In this document: positions 24,258 through 35,735 of the stretch, piece by piece
Numbering within the stretch: the first letter of the stretch is position 1
How the letters are laid out: the number at the start of each line of letters is the position of its first letter
Source: Rehmannia glutinosa
Taxonomy: Eukaryota > Streptophyta > Magnoliopsida > Lamiales > Orobanchaceae
DNA: 64,000 nt
Direction of reading: 5' to 3'
Assembly: GCA_016081115.2 (NCBI GenBank)
Contig: CM071932.1
Coordinates: 54,014,659-54,078,658 of the forward strand
Made by a program: the position numbers and the translations under genes
The notes under the pieces: generated by a model
Seen by the model: the letters and a program-made list of their open reading frames with translations, nothing else
Told to the model about the DNA's origin: nothing
Database searches by the model: none

Positions 24258-27200
24258 GAGGATCATGTGAGACCATTGTTATAGGTAAGACACAATGGAC
24301 TCATCTCATGCATCCACCATTATTAATCAATGGGTGAGATTTAATAGATAAACACAACATTAATGATTTATTTTAATTAAGATAAGGGTATTATAGTCAA
24401 CAAACAACCATATTCTATTGCACATGGAAACCAAATCTTGTCAGGCTGATTCTCCTACTCTCTCACACCATCATTCACTAGACAATTGATAAATGCACAA
24501 ATCTCGGAAAATCACGTCGATCTCCATAGTCATAGCTCAAAGACACGAAAACACGTAAAATTTGTGAAATAATATGGCATCAAATCCATATGAAGAATCA
24601 TCGCAAACTACAGAACATTCTGCAACAATGGAGGTTGAAGAACTCAGCTTCAATGAAGAACCAGATGAAGGTATGTAAAATTTATCGAATAAGATGAAAA
24701 TCGAATACTCATGAGTACTGTTTATACAATATAAATACACTGCATATGTTGAAAAATTGAGTTTCAAAGTAGAACTAGTACAAGGTAATTACATTCAAAT
24801 CTTAAAAAACTGTAAAAGTTGCAACGAAGAAAATGAAGTTCGAATAATGGTATATAAATAAAATATAATGCATATATAGTATGGTTCTGGTATATAACAT
24901 AACAATGTTTTATTGCATATATACTCTCTTCACACGTAGACAATGTAATATTATGGTTTTGTAGTATAAATATCAGTGTACTACTCCATATATATCATAT
25001 GTTTATTGTATATACATCAATGAATTACTGCATATTTACCTTACAATCATAATCACGCACGGAAAAAAATGGGGGGGCCTATACAGGATTTGGTTTTTGG
25101 TGCATATAATGCAATGGAATACTGCATATATAGAACATGTACATTGTATAGTTTTGTTTGCCACATGCAATGATGATATAAACCCCAGACAGAGGCTTGT
25201 CATATCTCCAGGATCTACCAAATATTGGATCCCTGAGATTGAGCAGGAGAAAATACCTTGAATTGGAATGCAATTCAATACATTAGATGATGGTATTCAA
25301 TTCTATAAGAACTATGGATCAGCCAATGGTTTTGACATATGTAGGAGTACATGTAGATGCTATAAAAATAAGGCAATATGTGTGCAGTACATTGTTTGCA
25401 GCCGAGAAGGTTACAAAAATATTAGTAACTGCGTTCAAGATAATGCAAATGCAGACGATGGGGGGAGTAAAATTAGAGAAAGCCGGAAAAGAGTATCCGG
25501 TCATGTCGGGTGCCATGCAAGATGTATATTTTAACACACAAATACCAATACATACGTGATCAAGCAATTCGAGGAGCGTCACACACATTCTATGAGATCC
25601 GAACCATACAGACAATTTCTTCGAGTAAACAAAAATCTGTGTTTTGGACACAAGAAATTCATCATATACTGTACTAAGGTAAACATTGGCACAACAAAAT
25701 GGGTGGAGGAAAGTCACAAGTTGGTGCATTGCAAATAGATTTCAAAAATTTCAAAAGGGACTTGAAGGCGTAATGCAGTGTTGATGCACAAATGATAATA
25801 GACAATTTCCTAAATAAGAAAGATGTATGCCCGCGTATGACATGCAATTACTTTGTTGATAAAAACGAGCAGCTGACAAGGTTGTTCTGGGCAGATCCAA
25901 TATCGATTCAAAACTACATTGTCTTTGGTGACATCATCTCATTCGATACTACATACAACACAAACAAGCGAGATGCATAAACCTGTGTACTGCATATATA
26001 TGTTGGAACATATATATAGATATTATAAGAATGCTGCACAACTATATTAAATGTGGTTCTTAAACATTCTTACAGCTAGTATTGCATATTTATATATATA
26101 GTACTACATATATATAAATATACCTCTGCATATTTATATATTTAGTTCTGCAAAAACAAGACAAACTGCATTGAGCACTAATTTATTGCATTGTCTTCAG
26201 GTACAAAATGGTTTTCGCACCATTCACCGGGATTGATAATCATAGATGCTGTATAACATTCACAGCAGGCTTAATATTGAAAGAGTATGGAGAATCATAT
26301 ATTTGGTTGTTTCAAAGTTTTTTGAATGCAATGGGTCGAGACCCACACTACATTGTCACCGACCAAGATCCCGCAATGAAGAATGCATTCCATGCTATTT
26401 TTAAAAAGGCAAGACACAGATTATGTATGTGGCACATAATGGAAAATGTGAGCTCGAGAGTAGGTCATGTACTGTGCAGGAATGAAAAATTCATGCGGAG
26501 GCTAAATTCAGTTGTTTGGGACCAATATCATGAGCCGTTTGATTTTGAAAACAAAGGGCATGAAATCATGTGTGATTTTCAATTAACAGATCATCCATGG
26601 TTTAAAAAAATATATGATATTAGGAAAAGTTGGATCCCCGCGTATTTAAGAGACGGGCCAATGGGCGGGTTGCTACGAACTACTTCAAGGTCTGAAAGCG
26701 CCAATAGTTGGTTCCAGGGTTCACTAAACCCTCAAGTCAATTTGGCTGAATTTTTATGCCCTTTGACAGCGCTATGGAGGCACAACGACATGCAATTGAT
26801 AAATTGAACAATGAATGTGAGGCTTCTAGTCCAAAATGCATGACACCATTGGACATTGAAAAACATGCGGCGGCAACAGTGTACATGCACACAGTTTTTG
26901 CTGACATAAGCAAAGAAATTAAAGAAGCTTGTTACATGTGTTCGGTTGTATAAATCACCAGTGCTATTGGATATAACACTTACTCGATCAAAAACGACAA
27001 TGGTGGCATTTTTGAAGTCATGTACAGAGACAATGAAACAGTGGCAACATGTACATGCAAAATATTTGAGCAAGATGGACTAATATGTCGCCATATATTC
27101 GTTATTCTCAAAAGTCTAAAGACGATACATGCAAAATGTTAGATAAATGTTTTTATCAAGATTTTGATGATTTTGTTTAAATGATTTTTTACACCAAAAC

Positions 27201-28556
27201 AATATTTTTAAATGTTGTCCAAATACTCCCAATTGATTTAAAATGTTTTTACTAATTTTTTGGAGTATTTTTTGAAGTTTATTTTTGACAAAAAATCGGG
27301 CAACACTTCAATTTGGAGGTCGACCGGTCGAGCAAATGGTCGACCGGTATCTGAAAGTATGAAAACTGAAACAGAGAAGTCTGGGAATGAAAAATGAGGG
27401 AGGGTGACCAGTCCAAGCAAGGGCCGACCGGTCGATCCCTAGGGCAACCGATCGCACCCCCCTCAGACTGGTCGCACCCTCCTCTGTCTGGTACCTGGAT
27501 CACACTATTTTCTTCTAACGTTCGAAATTTCCTATATAGCGACCGGTCGCGCTGTGTTATTTTTGACAGTAGAATAATACCGTTTGACATCCATATCAGC
27601 ATGATTTACTTTATCATTTTTGTACAATATTTCTACATCTTGTGGTCTTCTTTTTGTAGACAAAAATAAAGAAGGAGGAGCCTATGTTTGTGAAGACTCT
27701 CCTATAAATAGAGGATGACTTGAAGATACAAGACAAGCAGAAATCAAGCAAACACACAACAAGAAATCTGCAAATTTCTAAACTTTCATATTCAACACTC
27801 TTGTTGTATTTATAGCCTAAGTATTTCACTCTCACACCTTGAGGTCTAGGCTTGATTCTTGATTACACCTGCACTCAAAATCGTATTATTCATTATCGAG
27901 TTGTAATCTTGAATTTTTGGGTTCATCATTCAACACAAGATATCCTTGTGAGTGTTCTTGTGGTAAGAACACACTTGGGTGATCTAGGTGTTAGGTGCAA
28001 GAAGATTGTGATAATCTTCTTATTGAAGAGTTTGGTGCTCTTTGAGGTGTTGAAGAATTTGGTGTTCTTCAAGGTTGAAGATTGTGGTAATCTTCACAAG
28101 GTGCCGTAGAATATTGTGGTAATCTTCAAGGGAGATTGAGGTAATGTCCAAAGAGGTGTTGTAAGGTGATGTTGTATTAATTGTGGTAATTAATAAAATC
28201 TTTTTTCTTTTTGAAATCCATCTCGGATATACCGGGGTGGTAGTAGATTAGGCCCTAGGTGGGTTGAACTACTATAAATAATCGAGTGTTGTTTATTTTC
28301 GGGATAACGTTTTTAATCAACCCAAACTATACGTGTTTTTACACTTTGCAACCCGAACTTTGAAAAGTTACTGATTGCAACCTAAACTTTACAAAATTTT
28401 ACACTTTGCATAAAATTCCGGTTTTACCCCTGGTTTCAGGAAAGTTGGTTTGTAGTTTACACTCTAAACTTTAAAGTTGTTACACTTTGCAACCTGAACG
28501 ATAAATTTCATTGCATTTTCTTTGATTACTCCCAAAGGTCTTGCGATCCTCGAAAA

Positions 28557-28569
28557 TGGTATCAGAGCC
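28557..28569 (+). other. Primer binding site of the caulimovirid
   Basis: TGGTATCAGAGCC complements the 3' end of initiator tRNA-Met, the minus-strand primer in caulimovirids. Its position right after the left inverted arm suggests integration of a molecule opened at the minus-strand discontinuity. Confidence 0.8.
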
Positions 28570-28648
28570 TAGGTTTATTAAGAACTTTTAGTTAAATTTA
28601 TTATATTTATGTAATTAACAATTGGTGAGGAGAAATTACTCCGAGATT

Positions 28649-30348
28649 ATGGATCCGGACCGATGTCCGAGATGTACCCCTTACAGGACATATCGTCAAA
28701 TATTGACAATGTATGCACAAGAACACCTTGACCAGGTTTCATATTGGGAATACCAACATGAAGAAAAGGAATGCGCGGAGCCGACGGGAAACCTTAAGCA
28801 ATGCAAAATGCGAGCGAGAATATTATAAGCGATTCGGATGCTTAACTGGACACTTATATGTTCACTTGATGAACCTTCAAGAAATGGTTCATGAAAATTC
28901 CCATCGAACAATGATTCCCGATGGAGTACCGAAGTGGAACGAGATACTTCCAGACAAATCTAAGATCTCCAAGATCTTAGAGAAATTCGAAAGACGGTGC
29001 GGAATTATGGCAACCGCCATATTCATCTACTAAAGACAAGTTCATCGGATCGAACTGGATGGAGACGATGGTGAAATATCGTAAGAAACTCTTGAACTCC
29101 TTCATGATATTCAAAAAGCGAGTCAAGAACTTGGAGGACATGCCGAGTTCATCCTATAGGAAGAAACGTATTGATTTTGGGGCGGTACCTATTTACACCA
29201 AAAAGGGAAACCAACCGAAGTTATACGAAAGATGACAGATGAGGAGAAGCTCATTGCTCTAATCAAAGGAAAATCCATCAAAAATTAAAAAGATGGATAT
29301 GGAAAAGATGAATCTTAAGGATCTACATGACTGCGAATCCTTCGCAGGATTAGGTATTGTAGATTTAAAGATGAACGCAGTGAGAATCGGCTTTGGTTAC
29401 CTAAGACTCACAAGGTAGACCAATTCCTCCACCACCGCCACCGTAATCCTAACGTCGAAGAAAGTACGGGTTCTCATCATGGAGCTCGGGACGAAAGGAT
29501 GCCACATCTTTGGGATTTCACGACGGGAGTGATCCACTTTCGAGGACAGGAGGTCGAAACCTCTTACGGGCACTGCATAACCTACCGGAAGGCCGAATGT
29601 TTATCGACGCCTTATGGAAGATCGCACCTCGACCCAATACATCCGTATGGGTTGATGTTAAATCGACATCCCAGATTTTAAAAACAGAGAAGTTCTCATC
29701 GATGAATGGGCTTGACTATGAGAATTTCAGAACCCTCGATCTTACAAAGGATTCATTCATTTTACTCCTTGAAATGAGTCTTGAAGGATCGGTGAAGATT
29801 GCCTCGATATGACCGATGCTAGTACAAAAGGTACGGTCACATCAGGGGAATCACTTAAAGGAATAGTCGATGGTATGGCAAAACTATTCAAAATCCAATT
29901 CATCGGCACGGGTTATTTCGAGGGATTAGAGGATGAAAAAAGAAAGAAATATAAACAAGCCCTCTATAGCCTTGAGTTACTGGATATTTGTCATATTGAC
30001 GAATATATCAAGTTATTCACCGAATACAGGTGGAAATCCAAGATTGAGGAAAAAGAAGCTGCACAGCTATTCTTTGCCAAAATTCCGAGTCCCTGGAGAG
30101 AAATGCTTATCAGGGAATACAAGGGTGGAGCTGAAGTAGAAACTGTGGCCAGAAAAATGTCTTTCCTAAAGGCCAAGTTATCTGAATGGTGCTATCAAGC
30201 AGCTCTGCACAGGAATTACAAGAGATTAAGAGGAATTAACAAAGCAGTTCCTCTATGTTGCGTGGATAATGATATCCCAACAGTTGTGGGAGGTCAACCA
30301 AGGCGGCACAAGAAGAAGAAGGAGAGAAGTCATCCATACCGCCAATGA
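28649..30348 (+). pseudogene. Caulimovirid polyprotein N-terminal and coat-protein region, broken
   Basis: It opens near ATG 28,649 with a Cys-containing N-terminus. Frame changes occur near 28,800 and stops at about 29,031 and 29,290. The best-preserved piece is the open frame 29,809-30,348 (179 residues), whose Trp- and Arg/Lys-rich end matches the conserved core of caulimovirid capsid proteins. The N-terminal 1 kb is too decayed for domain assignment. Confidence 0.65.
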
Positions 30349-30563
30349 AGCAACAACAAAAGAAGCAGGTCTTCATGGAGACCTAGAAGGTTCTGGTCAA
30401 AACAAAAAGCCCGAAGCTATAAATCAGGACAAAGACCAACACCAAGCGGGAGTAGAGCCTCATCATCGTTTCTAATCAAGCAAGTACCAAATAAAATCCA
30501 GGGAGAAGAACTTTCAGGGCGTGCTCACACTAGAACTAATGAAAGTTTCAAAGACTCGTAATT

Positions 30564-30610
30564 GCTGGACATGCGAGCAAGAGGGCATATCTCAACGGAT
30601 TGCCCGCATA
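30564..30610 (+). pseudogene. CCHC zinc knuckle of the caulimovirid capsid
   Basis: Cysteines and histidine in C-X2-C-X4-H-X4-C spacing, all four ligands intact, just downstream of the capsid core and before an acidic/serine stretch (about 30,715-30,800). It is the nucleic-acid-binding motif shared by caulimovirid capsids. Confidence 0.8.
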
Positions 30611-31006
30611 ATCAAAAACGAGGAGTCGAGGCAGTTCGAGGCCACACCGTAAATCGAAGAAGTCGTCTATTATCGTGGATTTAATACAGTGTATCAATTT
30701 GAGGATATTCCCTCGGATGAAAGCATCTATGAAGAAGAGATCTATTCTCGATGATGGAAGTGACTCACTTTCGATCGTGAGTGAAGAAGAAATTCTTCAA
30801 ACAGACAAATGGAGGATATGTCGATTCCTCTCTCACACGACGGTTTCTCATAAAACTCTTATGAGAATCATGAAGGAAGATCCAAAGCTTCAAGTCTATG
30901 ATGGATTTACAATCGGAGCTATGGAAAAAGCATTGGATAAGATTGGGTTTCGTAATAAAACACCAAATTATTCACAGGGTAACAAATCGGAGAACTTGCC
31001 ATTCCG

Positions 31007-31503
31007 ATGGAGTTTACCGAACTGATTGAGATGCGATTGGTCCCTATTAGAGAAATACGAGAGATCAAAAGTAGAGTTAAAAGAGAAGTTGCTAATACAC
31101 TCTCATGGATTCACATTGGAGCCATAAGAGTCATTATTAAGGCAACATTCAAAGAAGGAATAGATTCGCCACTCAATCTTGCAATTTTTGACAAACGAAT
31201 CTCACATCTCAAGGATTCATGCCTTGGAGCGGTCACAGAAATTTGTATGCGGGAAAATTAGCATTCAATGTCTATCCAAGAATTGCATACAATTTGGGAG
31301 ATCGAGACTTCAGTCGAGTCCTAACCCTTCATCAAGATTTCAAAAGAGTCGATTTGATGAAAGAAGGAAACATGCCTTACTCGATTACATACAAAATTTC
31401 CTATGCTCTCTCGAATACCCATCATTCCGAAGTATTCTTGAGAAAGGAATTTATTGAAGTCCCAAGAATCTTTGAGGACTTTGCCAGGGTGGTGTTACTG
31501 TAA
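31007..31503 (+). pseudogene. Caulimovirid 30K-type movement protein, frameshifted
   Basis: Two overlapping frames (31,007-31,261, then 31,219-31,503) together cover the family pattern: an early W-I-H-I-G-A stretch, a central Asp-containing strand, a hydrophobic Tyr/Leu-rich region and a T-Y-K-I-x-Y-A-L segment. A frameshift at about 31,240 breaks it. In the family this protein modifies plasmodesmata for cell-to-cell spread. It lies downstream of the capsid region. Confidence 0.7.
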
Positions 31504-31979
31504 ATCATTGAATCTCCAACTATTAAGGAGATTGATATGATAATTCAAGATCAACCAGCCTTCAACAAAAGTCGGAGTCTCGAGTTGAGCCTAGAAGGAT
31601 GTCTTTCCAGCAAGACGAGAATGGTGAGTAGCAGCCGTTGGGAAGAAAGGAGACCAAGTACGATTCAACGCATCCCGATGTTTTTAAAACAAATAGGAGA
31701 GCCGAAATGTCCGAGAAGGATGGCGAGAGGTTGACGTAATATTCGACATCACTCAAAAGGATAACATTTTTCCTTGTGATGTTCTATATTATCTCCAACA
31801 ACCAATCGTTGGAAGGTATCAAGGAAGCCTCAAGATAGGAGAAATTGAGCTTACTATCACAGGAGTTGCGGAAAAGGTCCTTAACAATTAATACTTTGGA
31901 ATTGAATTTCTTGAGGAACATAAACCTTGGGAAAGATTACAAGACGGAATGGAGTTCACAGTGGCTAATAAAAGATACT

Positions 31980-32180
31980 GAGAATCGATGACCACTAGTC
32001 CATTCTCCATATACATTTCTATTGGAATGTTATATCTCGAATACAAGGCCGAGTATTTCGCGCCTATATTCATTCAGTGCTTAGGAATATGTACTACAAA
32101 GCCGGATGTTTTTCCTAAAGAAATTGGAGAAGATTTACCACTATTGCGGAAGAGATTTCTCTAAAAGGATTCTTATCCTT
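31980..32180 (+). pseudogene. Caulimovirid aspartic protease remnant
   Basis: The position between movement protein and RT fits the polyprotein order. A short Phe/Ile-rich stretch near 32,065-32,110 resembles the active-site neighbourhood, but the catalytic Asp-containing triplet is not preserved and stops flank it. Confidence 0.5.
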
Positions 32181-32479
32181 AACAGGAATTAAACAAGCGA
32201 AAATAATGATCGGAGGCGCGGAAGTACCCCATGGTACAAAGTAAAAACGCCACCAATCTATTTCCATGATACAAAAAGTGCGAGATATTTTGTTTGGGAA
32301 ACAATTTCCTACAAACATTCAAGCGGTTCACACAAGAGAACGAGACGAGAAGACTTATTTTCACAACCTTATGTGATCATAAGATTATTGTCCGTAGATC
32401 AAGGGAAGCATTTTACGAGAAAAATGCCCATTAAATTTCGCAGCAAAGCGTGGTGATGAAGCCAAACTTCGCAATCCAA

Positions 32480-33690
32480 AAATGGCGGATCGAAGGAAAT
32501 TTGGTGAAGCTTTATTATCCTTTAGACAATTTGGTTCACTCCAGAAGGATCAAAAGATATGGGATAATAACTTGTATTCATTCAGAGTACAAGGAGAAGA
32601 ACGAGTCACTCCAGAAGCCATTGCAGAATTATGGATGAGTCTAATGGAGAATCCACAGAGTGATGTAACCATAGAGGAACAAATATCACTCGAGGATATC
32701 AAGAAGAAGATCCAAAGGAATTATAATGAAGATCCTTTGGCTTGATGGGATAAGAACGAGCTTAAAGCTTCCTTAAGGGTTAAACCTGGAAAGGAGTACG
32801 AGTTCGTAAGATTCAAACCAATCCTTATGAACCAGGAGGATCGTGAGGATATGCGAGAAGATACTTAAGGAACATCTTGACCTTAAGTTAATTTCACCAG
32901 AGTTTCTCCATACAAGATCCAGGTTCTTAGTCGAAACCATGGAGAAATCAAAAGAGAAAGCGAAGACTTGTTATTAATTACAAAGGGATTAATAACATTT
33001 TGGAGTTCGACGGATACTATATCCCAAGCAGAGAACATCCGGTTAATCGTATCAAAGGTGCCAAGATATTCTCAAAGTTCGATTGCAAGTCCGGATTCTA
33101 CCATTAAGATGGAGGAAGAAAGTAAGAAGTTTACTGACTTTCTCTACACCCCAGGGACACTATATTTGGAACGTGATGCCTATGGGATTGGCTAACGCAC
33201 CCCGGATATATCAAAGAAAGATGGATAATCTTTTCAAAGATTATTTCGTTTCATGTTCGTATATATCGACGACATTCTAATCGCATCAAAGAACATGAAG
33301 GAGCATCTCAAACATTTGGAAATATTTTCGATGTTTGTCACAAAGAAAGGATTAGTGCTTTCGGAGAAGAAGGCGTAATCGCAACAAGACATTGAATTCC
33401 TCGGAATTGAAATCGATGAATCTGGAATTATTCTACGAATCATATTGTGGAAAAGATACGAGGATTTCGGATACACCGAAAGACAAGAAGCGACTTGAGT
33501 TTTAAGGAGTTGTTAATTTTGGCTGGAATGTTTATTAACAATCTAGCATACTACGAAAAGGTGTTTAGCCCATTACTTAAAAAGGATGCACGATTCAAAT
33601 GGGACGATGAACATCAAGAAGAATTAAGCAACTTAAAGAAGTTTGTAAAAAGCTTCCAAAACTTGCGATTCCCAAGACGAGGATGAACTC
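32480..33690 (+). pseudogene. Caulimovirid reverse transcriptase, frameshifted
   Basis: An N-terminal extension frame (32,482-32,745) ends in a stop. The palm appears in alternating frames at 32,960-33,280: an F-S-K-F-D region, an F-x-x-P-Q-G-H-Y block, M-P-M-G-L-x-N-A-P, and the catalytic Y-I-D-D at about 33,258-33,270. The thumb/connection follows at 33,400-33,690. At least four frame breaks. Conserved blocks group it with petuvirus/florendovirus-like RTs rather than with gypsy. Confidence 0.8.
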
Positions 33691-34110
33691 GGTTCTTTAC
33701 ACGGATGCCGAGTGATGATTGGTGGGCGGCAGTTCTTACTAAGGTCACACCAAATGAAGAAGTGCCATGCAGATATTGCGGTTTATTCACACCCGATGAA
33801 GCAAACAGATGGCATATCAACGAGAAAGAATTCTTTGCGATCGAAAGGCTTTTAAAAAATGGCCTCTATTTTTACTTGGCTAAAAGTTTACTTTAAAAAT
33901 TGATAATTCAAGTGTCAAGGCTTTTACGAAAAACAAAATTGAATCAAAACCAGAAAAGGCTCGATTACTTAGATGGCAAGTGAATGTCAATATTATGATT
34001 ATGATATTGTCATTATAAAATCTCATGAAAATATTCTTGCATTTCTTGACACGAGATGGAAGGACGCGTTCGACGAGGTCCTTAAACGAGTAAGACATCT
34101 TAGGGAAAAC
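33690..34110 (+). pseudogene. Caulimovirid RNase H region, degraded
   Basis: After the RT connection an L-Y-T-D-A-type start (about 33,695-33,710) is followed by an N-E-K-E-F-F-A-I-E segment (33,820-33,850) in a frame ending at 33,896. Remnants run to about 34,100 in another frame. Confidence 0.65.
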
Positions 34111-34647
34111 CTGGAGAGTCTAGAACGAGATTTTGGGGCGTTATGTCTCAATGCGTAGTTCTTTGGGCGACTTCAACAGTGACCAAATCCGTTTCTAGTC
34201 AAATACGAGCATGCCGGTTCGCTCAAGGACAATTGTTCTTAGATCGCAAGGGCCTCTCTTCCAGCCGCATCTCCTACGGTGCAAAAAGGGGGCCGAGAGA
34301 GTACGGGGCTCTAACCCGGAGGTTATGGATTCAAGTACCATAATCACAAGTGTTGCGGTGATGCATCCCCCGAGGGTGTACAAATCAGAATAGTAATGTT
34401 GAAGCTCCTGTCACAACCCGAGTCTTCAAGTCAACCCAAGACCTGGGGGTAAAGAGAGGAGAGTTGAATCTTAGGCCACGCATGTGCAAATCTAAGGTTC
34501 AAACTGACGAGAATAAGATTTCTCATATGCGGTATATCGGCGACAATGGGAGAAACTAGTTACAAGACAAGGTATTAACCCGGAAAAACAATGGTTGATA
34601 TCTCGGGCAAGTATCCCGAGTTTGGATGAAACCAGGAAGTCATCCAA

Positions 34648-35430
34648 ATGAAGTGCGAAATGGTATACTTTTGGAGCTTTAGCTTCAATCTATACCGTGT
34701 CACCAGGATTCCCGAAATTTCAAAATTACCGAAATGGATTGGGGAAGCAGTTTACGAGACCTGGGCCAATAATCCACACTTGGCCAGAGGCGATCTTTTG
34801 GAACTGTATTTTATCAGTGCAGCTCCTGAACCAACGAAGAAAGGCTTTAATGAAGCTTTTCATTTCATCAAGCTAAGAAGACCGGATGGAAATGCTTTAA
34901 AATATATTAAGCGCTTCACCTAAGAAGGACAAATGTTAGTAGGAGCATTTTAAAGACGAAGCTTCTACCAGGCGAGCATGGGGTCTTTGGGTTTGTCTAA
35001 TCGAAATGGACAAAGTCAAATATCCATTCAAGTTCTTCCGAGTCGGCGAATGGATCTTTCCTTTTGAATTCGATGACTGGATCAACCACAGGATTTGCAG
35101 AGGAACTCTTCGAGACCAAAAGGAGAATTCTCTGGGAAAACAAGATTCCGGCGAGCAAAGAAACTTACCGGAAATTCTGTAACATGGCGCATGTTGGCCG
35201 TTGGATCGACCGGATCTTCAAGCATGCCCCGAACAAGGAACCCGAGTTTGGGAAAGGTTTTCGACCCAAACCCGACCGAAGCAGACCATACAAATTGAAA
35301 GGACAAGGGCCCACTCACAAGACGCGTTTTACTCGGGGACCACGCAGACCAACTTTTTAAAAGATTCCCCGACAACCATCACATGGGCTGAGTCACGCGG
35401 AAAAAGAAGGAAGACAGCTGGCGAGCAATA
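34648..35430 (+). pseudogene. Downstream ORF (ORF2-like) of the caulimovirid, broken
   Basis: Frames at 34,648-34,923 and 35,064-35,431 follow the RNase H region and precede the promoter. Composition shifts from mixed to Pro/Arg/Lys-rich at the C-terminus. Florendovirus-like genomes carry a second ORF of unknown function in this position. I recognise no domain. Confidence 0.5.
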
Positions 35431-35441
35431 ATTCAGGAGTA

Positions 35442-35518
35442 TGACGTAAGCAGTGACGTCTTACATCTCAACAAGATTTGAAGTCCGAATTTCAAGTCCT
35501 GGACTTACCTCTATAAAT
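35442..35518 (+). promoter_or_regulatory. 35S-type promoter: paired TGACG (as-1-like) motifs and TATA box
   Basis: TGACGTAAG at 35,442 and TGACGTC at 35,454 form a tandem as-1-like arrangement. TCTATAAAT lies at about 35,510-35,518, some 55 bases downstream. Location after the last ORF matches the caulimovirid pregenomic promoter. Confidence 0.7.
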
Positions 35519-35699
35519 TCTGCGGGATTTGAAGGAAGGCCGAGGATATCGAACATTTTCCTTAGTTTTCTTATAATAAAGTCCGAGAAAAATTTGTAAT
35601 TTTTGAGTGTTTTAGTTTTTAAGTTTTTATGTATTTTCGAGTGCAAGCCTCATACATGAGAGGCTAAACAAGTATTCTCCTCCCAAAAGGAGATTACTA

Positions 35700-35735
35700 A
35701 TGTAATAAATTTTTCTTTAAGTTCTTAATAAAATA
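35700..35735 (+). terminator. Candidate polyadenylation signals of the viral transcript
   Basis: AATAAA occurs at about 35,704 and again in TTAATAAAATAAAGG at about 35,727, roughly 185-220 bases after the TATA box. This fits a terminally redundant pregenomic RNA. Confidence 0.5.

Noticed and set aside
28557..28569. PBS of an LTR retrotransposon at this site
   Set aside because: No LTR precedes it; the upstream sequence is the inverted arm.
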